5,351 bases of DNA from Methanomicrobia archaeon (GTDB lineage: Archaea; Methanobacteriota_B; Thermococci; Methanofastidiosales; B48-G16): positions 1-5,351 of the forward strand of contig JAGLWR010000087.1 of the NCBI GenBank assembly GCA_023133315.1, read 5' to 3'. The notes below the pieces were generated by a model, which worked only from the letters and a program-made list of their open reading frames with translations, was not told where the DNA came from and did not search any database. Numbering within the stretch: the stretch's first letter is position 1; the number at the start of each line of letters is the position of its first letter. Both the position numbers and the translations under genes were made by a program. This document shows, one piece after another, positions 1-5,351 of this stretch.

Positions 1-1281
1 AGGATAGTTGAGTTTGAGGGTGTACGATCGCAGGAGAAAAAACTGACGCACCTTGCGAAGCTCTTTGTATCTGCCGATGAAAAAGAGGCTATCTATCTAT
101 CGAGAATAATACTGGAAAAAATGAGGACAGGTGTGGGTGAAGGTATAGTACGAGATGCCATTGCAAAGATCTATTCAACGTCCCCAAAAGAGATAGATAC
201 TGCATATTTCCTTGTTAATAACTGGGGTGTCGTGGCTGAAGCTGCAAAAAGTAAAAGCCTGGAAAAATTAGGGATCGAGCCTTTCAGACCTATAAAGGTG
301 ATGCTTGCGCAGAAGGTGAGAAACTTAGAGGAAGGATTTTCAACGGTGGGAAAACCGTGTGCACTGGAATATAAATATGATGGATTCAGAATGCAGGTAC
401 ACAAAATAGGAGATAACGTGAAGATATTTACACGAAGACTCGACAATGTCACAGAGCAGTTTCCTCTAATAGAGGATGCCGTGAGGAAAAACGTTGACGG
501 CGACTGTATCATCGAGGGAGAAACTGTTGGAATAAAAGGAGGGAAATATCTTCCTTTTCAACAGATATCACGAAGGATAAAAAGAAAGTACAACATTGAG
601 GAGATGGCCAAAAGAATCCCCGTCGTCTTACACCTATTCGATGTACTCTATCAGAAGGGCAAAACTCTTTTAAATATTCCCTTTGAAAAAAGAAGAAAAA
701 TTCTGGAGAGCATAGTGAAAGAAGATAAACATCTTGCCCTTGCAAAACAGATAATTACAGATTCCGAAGAAGAAGGAAATGCCTTTTATAAAGAGGCACT
801 GGATAAACGAAATGAGGGAATAATGATGAAGAATCTCACTGCACCGTACCAGCCCGGATCGAGGGTAGGATATATGATAAAACTGAAACCCGTTCTCGAG
901 ACGTTAGATTTGGTGATAATCGGTGCAGAATGGGGAGAAGGGAGAAGAGCACACTGGCTCGCTACGTTTTTATTGGCATGTAAGAATGAGGAAGGTAATT
1001 TTGTACCCATAGGAAAGGTAGGAACAGGGATCACTGATGAGATGTTCCAGGATTTAACAGATAATCTAAAAGAGAGCATCATATCTCAAAAAGGAAAAGA
1101 AGTCGCTCTGAAACCTGAGCTTGTAGCTGAAATAGCGTATGAAGAGATACAGCGATCGCCAAAGTATGAGAGTGGGTTTGCGTTACGGTTCCCACGGGTC
1201 ATCAGGATACGAGAAGATAAAGGACCCGATGACGTAGATACGATAGAGCGAGTTTATGAGATATATGAGGCGAGCAGATGA
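1..1281 (+). CDS. lig: ATP-dependent DNA ligase, archaeal type (5' end outside the window)
   Basis: This enzyme seals nicks in duplex DNA using ATP, through a lysine-AMP intermediate, in replication (Okazaki fragments) and repair. The frame is open from base 1, so the gene starts upstream; the ATG at 121 is internal, because the 40 codons before it read as ligase N-terminal domain (EKKLTHLAKLF and onward). Of the 426 visible residues, 1 to about 100 are the end of the N-terminal DNA-binding domain. The nucleotidyltransferase motifs follow in order: motif I KYDGFR at 125-130 (K125 is the adenylated lysine), motif III around DCIIEGE at 168-174, IIIa HLFDVLY at 211-217, IV EGIMMKN at 272-278, V MIKLK at 292-296. 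The OB-fold domain ends with motif VI, RFPRVIRIREDK, at 396-407. Archaeal ligases are usually about 550-600 residues, so I estimate 120-150 residues are missing at the N-terminus. All catalytic motifs are intact. It is followed closely by the MutS-like gene. Confidence 0.96.
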   Translation, partial: RIVEFEGVRSQEKKLTHLAKLFVSADEKEAIYLSRIILEKMRTGVGEGIVRDAIAKIYSTSPKEIDTAYFLVNNWGVVAEAAKSKSLEKLGIEPFRPIKVMLAQKVRNLEEGFSTVGKPCALEYKYDGFRMQVHKIGDNVKIFTRRLDNVTEQFPLIEDAVRKNVDGDCIIEGETVGIKGGKYLPFQQISRRIKRKYNIEEMAKRIPVVLHLFDVLYQKGKTLLNIPFEKRRKILESIVKEDKHLALAKQIITDSEEEGNAFYKEALDKRNEGIMMKNLTAPYQPGSRVGYMIKLKPVLETLDLVIIGAEWGEGRRAHWLATFLLACKNEEGNFVPIGKVGTGITDEMFQDLTDNLKESIISQKGKEVALKPELVAEIAYEEIQRSPKYESGFALRFPRVIRIREDKGPDDVDTIERVYEIYEASR

Positions 1282-1303
1282 TTTTAAAGCCAGCAGGGAT
1301 AGA

Positions 1304-1308
1304 GTGAT
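1304..1308 (+). promoter_or_regulatory. Weak ribosome binding site of the MutS-like gene
   Basis: GTGAT, matching part of the archaeal anti-Shine-Dalgarno complement GGTGAT, ends 3 nt before the ATG at 1312. It supports that start and a 30-nt gap to the ligase stop. I see no convincing TATA box in the gap, which favours co-transcription with the ligase. Confidence 0.5.
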
Positions 1309-1311
1309 AGC

Positions 1312-3285
1312 ATGATCGATCTTAAAGGTATTTGTGGAGAAAAACTCGGTGAAAAGATCAGAAAAAAATTTGGAGAGGAGTTAGAGAAGATTATAGACGA
1401 TCTGGAGCTGGAGAAATTAATGGAGGTCGAAGGACTGGGGAAGAAAACAGCTTTAAAAATTTTAAGAGCTGTGTACGAGGAAAAAACTGGTTTTCAATTT
1501 CAAGATATACTTCTCGGCGATTCTGAAAGGGTGTACTCTCGGATCATTGAAATGTTGCAGGAATATCCAGTTACAAAAGAAGCAAAAAACAGATTTCTCC
1601 TTTTCTATCCAACGAATAACAGGGAGTTTATAGAAAAAAGACTGAGCCTGTGCGAAGAATCTGAAAGATTATTATCAAAAGTAAAAGATCTGGATGGAAT
1701 CTTGAGGAATCTAAAAAAAGTAAAGAAACTCGAATATCCGGAAGAAAAAAAATATAGAGAATATATTATAATAACAGACGATGAAGAGATATACAACTCT
1801 TTAGATCGGGCATACTGTGATGTGATGCTCGTTTCTTCTCCGCAGGAAGTAAGTTACTTTTCAGAGAACTATTTTAACGTTATTTATGTTTACTCTGATA
1901 ACTCGGATTCGTATGAGGAGATAATAGGGGAGGTTGACGTCGCGACACACATACGGAGTTTCACCATAGAAGAAGCCATTCCCGAGATCGTTTTAACTAA
2001 ATTTTTGATAAATAAAGATAGAATTAAAGCTGCACAGCGTATTTATTCCATTCTTGGGTTCGACTCTGTTTTAGACGAACTGATAGAAAAATTAGAGACA
2101 CTGGATGAAAAAGAGGAGAAAGTTGATCTGGATAACATAGTTTTAGAAGCAGAAAGAAAGATAAACAGAGAGATAGAGGATAAAATAGAGAAAGAAAATC
2201 TTTCTCTCGGTGGAAAGAGTTTATTGAACATAATGGAAGAGATAAAAGGATCAGAATCTCCACTCGATGTCATAAAGAGGAGCATGCCGCCAAAAATAAA
2301 TGAAATTTACAACGAGGTCCTGAAAAAATATACAGATGAGATATACACAAAAACAGGTTTCAGTGTCGTGGAGCTGTTTCCGCCGGAGATAAGTTTTCCG
2401 GTAGAAGCAGATTACGATAAACTTGAGGAGATAAAAACTGCAATGAAACGAGAACGTTTCAGAAGAACATACAAAAAAATGAAAAAAACTGCAGAGATCG
2501 GTAGATACTGGAAGGACATAGAAAAGAGTATCGCAGATATTTTCGAGATAGATCTTAAGATCGCGTTGGGACGATTCATTGAAGAGTACAACCTGACGAA
2601 ACCGATCTTTGGAGAAAAGGGAATGAGTTTTCAGAACGGAAGAAACATATTTTTGACAGACCCTGTAGGTGTTTCTTATAAGATAGGAGAGACCTTAGAT
2701 ACATTTGTGGGAAATGAACGAGTTGCCGTACTGACAGGTGCCAATTCCGGTGGAAAAACAACTCTTCTTGAAACGATACTTCAGATCCAGGTATTAGCGC
2801 AAATAGGATTGTACGTCCCGGCTGATACAGTGTATACAACGATATTTAATGAGATACAGTACCTGGCAAGACAGAAAAGTGGAGGAGCAGGTGCGCTTGA
2901 GTCTACGTTACTGAATTTAATCACGTTATCCATGGAAAAAAGAAAAAACCTTATCCTCATAGACGAGCTAGAGGCCATAACAGAGCCAGGTTCGGCTGCT
3001 AAAATTATCGGCGAGTTCTTAAACATTCTCAATGAAAATGAAGAGTGCTATGTGATACTTGTTACGCACTTAGGTGAAGAAATCTTAAAGATCGCGGATG
3101 TGCGATGCGATGGCATTGAAGCATCGGGTCTTGACGATGATCTCAACCTTATCGTTGACAGACAGCCCATATTTTATAAGATGGGAAAGTCCACACCCGA
3201 ATTAATCGTTGAGAAACTCTATAAAAAGTCGGAAAACAGGGAAAAAAACATATTTGCAAGGGTTTTGAAGAGATTGAGAGAATGA
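1312..3285 (+). CDS. HhH-containing MutS-family ATPase (archaeal MutS2/MutS5-like)
   Basis: A DNA-binding ATPase of the MutS superfamily, 657 residues. An N-terminal helix-hairpin-helix (about 30-57, with VEGLGKKTA at 39-47) should bind DNA non-specifically. A MutS lever/core region follows (about 85-135 and 225-430); residues 255-300 are highly charged and probably helical or coiled. The C-terminal ATPase is intact: Walker A TGANSGGKTT at 475-484, the ST signature ESTLLNLI at 530-537, Walker B LILIDE at 547-552 followed by LEAITEP, and switch histidine VTH at 584-586. It lacks the N-terminal mismatch-recognition domain with its Phe-x-Glu motif and any C-terminal Smr nuclease domain, so it is not a classical MutS1 and not a full bacterial MutS2. 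Residues about 148-215 look like an inserted alpha/beta domain. Lying 30 nt after the ligase, it probably acts in recombination or branched-DNA processing; that role is inferred. The exact subfamily name is uncertain; the superfamily is not. Confidence 0.9.
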   Translation: MIDLKGICGEKLGEKIRKKFGEELEKIIDDLELEKLMEVEGLGKKTALKILRAVYEEKTGFQFQDILLGDSERVYSRIIEMLQEYPVTKEAKNRFLLFYPTNNREFIEKRLSLCEESERLLSKVKDLDGILRNLKKVKKLEYPEEKKYREYIIITDDEEIYNSLDRAYCDVMLVSSPQEVSYFSENYFNVIYVYSDNSDSYEEIIGEVDVATHIRSFTIEEAIPEIVLTKFLINKDRIKAAQRIYSILGFDSVLDELIEKLETLDEKEEKVDLDNIVLEAERKINREIEDKIEKENLSLGGKSLLNIMEEIKGSESPLDVIKRSMPPKINEIYNEVLKKYTDEIYTKTGFSVVELFPPEISFPVEADYDKLEEIKTAMKRERFRRTYKKMKKTAEIGRYWKDIEKSIADIFEIDLKIALGRFIEEYNLTKPIFGEKGMSFQNGRNIFLTDPVGVSYKIGETLDTFVGNERVAVLTGANSGGKTTLLETILQIQVLAQIGLYVPADTVYTTIFNEIQYLARQKSGGAGALESTLLNLITLSMEKRKNLILIDELEAITEPGSAAKIIGEFLNILNENEECYVILVTHLGEEILKIADVRCDGIEASGLDDDLNLIVDRQPIFYKMGKSTPELIVEKLYKKSENREKNIFARVLKRLRE

Positions 3286-3293
3286 TGAAAAGA

Positions 3294-3305
3294 TTTTTAT
3301 AAAAA
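3294..3305 (+). promoter_or_regulatory. TATA box (box A) of the tRNA-Ser gene
   Basis: The perfect palindrome TTTTTATAAAAA is centred about 26 nt before the first base of the tRNA, the normal archaeal distance from TATA box to transcription start. It begins 8 nt after the stop codon of the MutS-like gene, so the tRNA has its own promoter. Confidence 0.8.
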
Positions 3306-3325
3306 CCATTCGTATAGGGTATAAT

Positions 3326-3409
3326 GCCGAGGTGGCAGAGCGGACTAATGCGCCGGCCTTGAGAGCCGGTTCCCCTCGGGGAGCTTGGGTTCAAATCCCA
3401 ACCTCGGCG
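3326..3409 (+). tRNA. tRNA-Ser(UGA)
   Basis: A class II tRNA of 84 nt that reads UCA serine codons. The acceptor stem GCCGAGG (3326-3332) pairs fully with CCTCGGC (3402-3408), and the discriminator is G (3409), as expected for serine; leucine tRNAs carry A there. The D stem is GCA/TGC with the G18G19 pair in the loop. The anticodon stem CCGGC/GCCGG (3353-3357/3365-3369) encloses loop CTTGAGA with anticodon TGA at 3360-3362. The long variable arm (3370-3384) has stem TCCCC/GGGGA. The T arm TTGGG/CCCAA (3385-3389/3397-3401) encloses TTCAAAT. CCA is not encoded (GTAA follows) and must be added after transcription. No intron is visible. I see no copy of its 3' end elsewhere in the window that would mark an integration site. 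Confidence 0.98.
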
Positions 3410-3416
3410 TAACCCC

Positions 3417-3426
3417 TTTCTTTTTT
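3417..3426 (+). terminator. T-run terminator of tRNA-Ser
   Basis: TTTCTTTTTT starts 8 nt after the tRNA's last base. Archaeal RNA polymerase stops at such T-runs without needing a hairpin. If this termination leaks, the hairpin run immediately downstream would be transcribed as a trailer. Confidence 0.6.
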
Positions 3427-3524
3427 AGAAACAACATCATCAAAGATGATGTTTCTGAAAACCAATCTTCCAAAGGAAGATTGGCAAATCTTTCTCTTCA
3501 AGAAAGATTTGCTAACCGAGTTAG
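3427..3524. repeat. Run of four nearly abutting inverted repeats (hairpin array)
   Basis: Four short inverted repeats follow each other almost without gaps. HP1: AACATCATC (3433-3441), loop AAA, GATGATGTT (3445-3453), 9 bp; AGAAAC (3427-3432) can also pair with GTTTCT (3451-3456) if AAC bulges. HP2: CCAATCTTCC (3462-3471), loop AAA, GGAAGATTGG (3475-3484), 10 bp. HP3: CAAATCTTTCT (3485-3495), loop CTTCA, AGAAAGATTTG (3501-3511), 11 bp, or 12 if G3484 and C3512 are used. HP4: CTAAC (3512-3516), loop CGA, GTTAG (3520-3524), 5 bp. All stems are perfect. HP2 and HP3 share the core AATCTT/AAGATT, so one may derive from the other. Dyad centres lie 30, 25 and 20 nt apart. The array could be a structured RNA, a set of protein-binding dyads, or a remnant of a small palindromic element; the sequence does not decide. 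I do not recognise a named family. Confidence 0.85.
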
Positions 3525-3676
3525 TGTTGTAAAGAAAAGCGTTCTGGAAAGAAAAAAGAGGATTAGTTAAGAAGGAAGAGGGTATAAACACATAGATGTC
3601 AAGGCTTCTCCTCATAAAAGTGGTTTATCGAAAAGTGCTACATTCATGTGGCAACGAAAACGGGTTTCCAAAAGAA
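3525..3676. other. AT-rich intergenic stretch without a recognisable gene
   Basis: No credible gene is seen between the hairpins and the promoter of the next gene. It contains a purine-rich tract (about 3545-3582, G and A with a few T) followed by a TATA-like GTATAAAC at 3582-3589, which could start a short transcript near 3610. The reading frame open from 3596 into the next gene has no ribosome binding site, and its first 42 residues do not resemble the downstream family. I therefore treat it as non-coding. Confidence 0.5.
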
Positions 3677-3684
3677 TATAAAAA
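3677..3684 (+). promoter_or_regulatory. TATA box of the Cys-rich protein gene
   Basis: TATAAAAA is centred about 42 nt before the ATG at 3722, predicting transcription from around 3706 and a leader of roughly 16 nt that just holds the ribosome binding site. Confidence 0.6.
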
Positions 3685-3711
3685 GAAAATCCCTTACAGT
3701 AATAAGGTATT

Positions 3712-3717
3712 GGTGAT
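3712..3717 (+). promoter_or_regulatory. Ribosome binding site deciding the start at 3722
   Basis: GGTGAT, complementary to the 3' end of archaeal 16S rRNA, lies 4 nt before the ATG. It selects 3722 over the in-frame upstream ATG at 3596. Confidence 0.7.
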
Positions 3718-3721
3718 TATC

Positions 3722-3922
3722 ATGGAACGCGAGAAATGTACAAATAGAGAGATAAACATGGAGAACTGTCCCTGCACGTATCCCTGTTCTAAAAGGGGGA
3801 TCTGCTGTGAGTGTATCCGGTACCATCTGGCGCGGAATGAACTGCCGGCATGCGTATTCCCGAAAGAAGTTGAAAAAACCTACGACAGATCGTTTAAAAA
3901 ATTCATAGAGATATATAGTTAA
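3722..3922 (+). CDS. Small Cys-rich protein, DUF6485-like
   Basis: A 66-residue soluble protein of unknown function. It has eight cysteines: C6, C16, C18, C22, C28, C29, C31 and C44. The central pattern C-P-C-x3-C-x5-C-C-x-C, then CIRYH and LPAC, resembles the small proteins grouped as DUF6485 in anaerobic bacteria and archaea; I make this match from memory. The cysteine spacing suggests a bound metal such as zinc or an Fe-S cluster, or a redox role; this is inferred. No signal peptide or membrane segment is visible. The start at 3722 is chosen for its GGTGAT site and TATA box. The in-frame extension back to 3596 would add 42 residues with no family resemblance. It has its own promoter, and the next gene starts 57 nt downstream with another, so no operon is needed. 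Confidence 0.82.
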   Translation: MEREKCTNREINMENCPCTYPCSKRGICCECIRYHLARNELPACVFPKEVEKTYDRSFKKFIEIYS

Positions 3923-3931
3923 AACGGTTTC

Positions 3932-3943
3932 TTTAAATATATA
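3932..3943 (+). promoter_or_regulatory. TATA box of the acetyltransferase gene
   Basis: TTTAAATATATA is centred about 42 nt before the ATG at 3980, with transcription predicted around 3964. It lies just 9 nt after the stop of the Cys-rich gene, so the acetyltransferase probably has its own transcript. Confidence 0.65.
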
Positions 3944-3969
3944 ACCTGAGTTTCTTAAAGAGTAATAAT

Positions 3970-3975
3970 GGTGAT
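3970..3975 (+). promoter_or_regulatory. Ribosome binding site deciding the start at 3980
   Basis: GGTGAT ends 4 nt before the ATG at 3980. It overlaps an in-frame ATG (3968) and GTG (3971), which would leave almost no leader after the predicted transcription start. The start at 3980 is preferred. Confidence 0.65.
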
Positions 3976-3979
3976 CATA

Positions 3980-5212
3980 ATGTCAAAATTCCGTGATTAC
4001 GATCCGAAAAAGGACAGAGAGGCTGTCCATCGTATATGGAAGGAAATTGGCTGGCTTGAGAAGGATCAAGAAAAACAAATGGACACGTTTATTGATGCCT
4101 GCCGTGCTTTAGTTGCAGATATCGACGGTGAAGCAGAATGTCAGGTTCTCACAGTTCCAGGTACTGTTCGTTATCTGGATGAGGATCTTCCTTTTTCATG
4201 CGTGGCAAGTGTAGGTACGAGTAGGATTGCCCGTAAGCAGGGATTCGCCGGGAGGCTGACTGCTTTGGCTGTCGCAAGAGACGCCAACGAAGAAGTACTG
4301 ATTGCAGGACTCGGTATGTTTGAACAGGGCTTTTATAATCGATTGGGATTTGGTACAGGTTCTTATGAACATTGGGCTTCTTTCGACCCGGCAAGTATAA
4401 CTGTGAACGTGAAGGCGAGAGTACCAACGAGACTTACAAAAGATGATTGGAAAAAGGTGCATGAATCCCGTATTCGGCGGAAACGGAGTCATGGTGCGTG
4501 TAATCTCCACGCTCCGAAGACTACCAAGGCAGAAATGGGATGGTCAAAGAAATCTTTTGGGCTCGGATATTTTGATGGTCCAAATGGTGAACTTACCCAT
4601 CACGTATGGCTTGACACTAAAGAAATAGAACACGGTCCCTATTGGGTTCGATGGATGGCATATCAGAATGAAGAGCAGTTCCTTGAATTGATGGCCCTGA
4701 TTAAAAATCTGGGAGATCAGATACGCCTGATCAGTATATGTGAACCAACGGGTATACAACTACAGGATTTGATAGATAAACCGTTCAAAAGACGACAGAT
4801 AACAGAGAAGTCTAAATACGAAAATCGTATGAATGCTTTTGCTTACTGGCAGATGAGGATTCTGGACCTTCGGGGATGTATGGAAAAGACACATTTATCT
4901 GGAGAAGCGATATCATTTAACCTAGAGCTCATCGATCCAATCGAAGACATGCTCGATGATAATGCGCCGTGGAGGGGTATCTCCGGCGATTACGTTGTGA
5001 CTCTTGGACCTCAATCCCGTGCAGAGGAGGGTAAGGATGAAGAACTACCTACCCTGAGAGCCTCCGTAGGTGCTTTTACACGAATGTGGCTGGGAGTTCG
5101 GCCGGCTTCCGGTCTTGCGGTAACAGACGATCTTTCAGGACCGAAAGAACTTTTAGAGAACCTTGACCTAATACTTAGAATACCTACTCCCCATCCGGAT
5201 TGGGATTTCTGA
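3980..5212 (+). CDS. Eis-like GNAT N-acetyltransferase with C-terminal SCP2-like domain
   Basis: A 410-residue acetyl-CoA-dependent acetyltransferase of the Eis family, whose known members acetylate amines such as aminoglycosides and lysines; the substrate here is unknown. The N-terminal GNAT domain (about 1-135) has the acetyl-CoA loop RKQGFAG at 85-91 and the block GLGMFEQGFYNRLGFGTGSY at 110-129. Y119 sits where Eis has its catalytic tyrosine. A second GNAT-like region spans about 140-285, and a sterol-carrier-like (SCP2) domain about 290-400. The protein ends in WDF; in Eis the carboxylate of the terminal phenylalanine takes part in catalysis, so the conserved end supports an active enzyme. 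Length matches the family (about 400-410). Compared with the MutS-like gene, GC is higher (for example 36 of 60 in 4201-4260 against 20 of 60 in 2161-2220), and arginine is mostly CGN (about 18 of 29) rather than AGA/AGG. This suggests transfer, perhaps from bacteria. No signal peptide or membrane segment is seen. Confidence 0.88.
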   Translation: MSKFRDYDPKKDREAVHRIWKEIGWLEKDQEKQMDTFIDACRALVADIDGEAECQVLTVPGTVRYLDEDLPFSCVASVGTSRIARKQGFAGRLTALAVARDANEEVLIAGLGMFEQGFYNRLGFGTGSYEHWASFDPASITVNVKARVPTRLTKDDWKKVHESRIRRKRSHGACNLHAPKTTKAEMGWSKKSFGLGYFDGPNGELTHHVWLDTKEIEHGPYWVRWMAYQNEEQFLELMALIKNLGDQIRLISICEPTGIQLQDLIDKPFKRRQITEKSKYENRMNAFAYWQMRILDLRGCMEKTHLSGEAISFNLELIDPIEDMLDDNAPWRGISGDYVVTLGPQSRAEEGKDEELPTLRASVGAFTRMWLGVRPASGLAVTDDLSGPKELLENLDLILRIPTPHPDWDF

Positions 5213-5244
5213 AAGGGTATACACTTTGCACGAGTATCAAAAAC

Positions 5245-5252
5245 CTTAAAAG
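5245..5252 (+). promoter_or_regulatory. TATA-like element of the last gene, leaderless geometry
   Basis: CTTAAAAG is centred about 26 nt before the ATG at 5275, so transcription would start at or next to the start codon. No GGTGAT-like site precedes that ATG, which fits a leaderless mRNA. Confidence 0.4.
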
Positions 5253-5274
5253 AGTAAATAGAAAATATGAAAAT

Positions 5275-5351
5275 ATGAGCAAAAAGAAATCCTGGCGGGA
5301 AAAATTAGAAGGAGAGCATCCCAATCACGGCAAAATAGTGAAAATACTCAT
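5275..5351 (+). CDS. Start of a probable MGMT-family (alkyltransferase-like) protein, cut by the window end
   Basis: Only 25 codons are visible: MSKKKSWREKLEGEHP, then NHGKIVKIL. A KSWREKL opening followed by a K-x-V-K-I strand is what I recall from small proteins annotated as MGMT-family or alkyltransferase-like in archaea and bacteria. Such proteins share the DNA-binding fold of O6-methylguanine-DNA methyltransferase, with or without the active-site cysteine. That region lies beyond the window, so activity cannot be judged. The ATG at 5267 runs into TGA after three codons and is not the start. The gene is 62 nt past the acetyltransferase stop with its own TATA-like element. The reading frame is likely real; the family call rests on a short stretch. 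Confidence 0.5.
   Translation, partial: MSKKKSWREKLEGEHPNHGKIVKIL

Noticed and set aside
121..123. ATG at 121 as the ligase start
   Set aside because: The frame is open to base 1 and the upstream codons read as ligase N-terminal domain, so this methionine is internal.
171..512. Minus-strand open frames opposite the ligase, MutS-like and acetyltransferase genes
   Set aside because: They lie opposite well-supported coding sequence, have no recognisable domains or start signals, and are low-complexity in places; they are shadows.
3326..3409. tRNA-Ser as an integration site of a mobile element
   Set aside because: No second copy of the tRNA 3' end, integrase or other mobile-element gene is visible downstream in the window.
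3442..3458. C/D box small RNA (ATGATG near CTGA)
   Set aside because: The box C-like sequence lacks the final A of RTGATGA, and the CTGA is only a few nt away, leaving no room for a guide. The ATGATG is explained by the HP1 stem.
3427..3524. CRISPR array
   Set aside because: The units are hairpins that differ from each other and abut; there are no identical direct repeats separated by unique spacers.
3385..3570. Open frame of 61 codons starting inside the tRNA and running through the hairpins
   Set aside because: Its ATG-like start lies on the minus-strand sense of no gene and overlaps the tRNA T arm region, there is no ribosome binding site, and the peptide is dictated by the inverted repeats. 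The opposite strand is open here too, as expected for palindromic DNA.
3596..3721. N-terminal extension of the Cys-rich protein from the ATG at 3596
   Set aside because: No ribosome binding site precedes 3596, the TATA box at 3677 lies inside the extension, and the GGTGAT site fits the ATG at 3722.

Overview
The window reads as a euryarchaeal chromosome. Signs: an archaeal-type ATP-dependent DNA ligase, a helix-hairpin-helix MutS-like ATPase of the kind found in methanogens and relatives, a tRNA gene with no encoded CCA, TATA boxes placed about 26 nt before likely transcription starts, T-run termination, and GGTGAT ribosome binding sites matching the archaeal 16S 3' end. The Cys-rich DUF6485-type protein points to an anaerobe. 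An anaerobic methanogen- or ANME-related lineage is plausible, but I cannot place it more finely. All recognisable genes lie on the + strand.

Positions 1-3285 are a repair/recombination block. It holds the C-terminal three quarters or so of a DNA ligase (its 5' end lies outside the window) and, 30 nt later, a 657-residue MutS-family ATPase with an N-terminal HhH. The short gap and shared strand suggest one transcript. The ATPase has neither a mismatch-recognition domain nor an Smr nuclease domain, so a role on branched or recombining DNA fits better than classical mismatch repair.

Positions 3286-3721 hold a complete tRNA-Ser(UGA) with its own TATA box and T-run. Right after it comes an unusual run of four nearly abutting hairpins (3427-3524), then about 200 nt of largely unexplained AT-rich DNA. 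The hairpin run is the most striking unexplained structure here.

Positions 3722-5212 hold two independently promoted genes with almost identical leaders: a 66-residue protein with eight cysteines (DUF6485-like) and a 410-residue Eis-like GNAT acetyltransferase with a C-terminal SCP2-like domain. The acetyltransferase is richer in GC and uses arginine codons differently from the MutS-like gene, which suggests acquisition by transfer. The window ends in the first 25 codons of a probable MGMT/alkyltransferase-like protein with a leaderless-type promoter.
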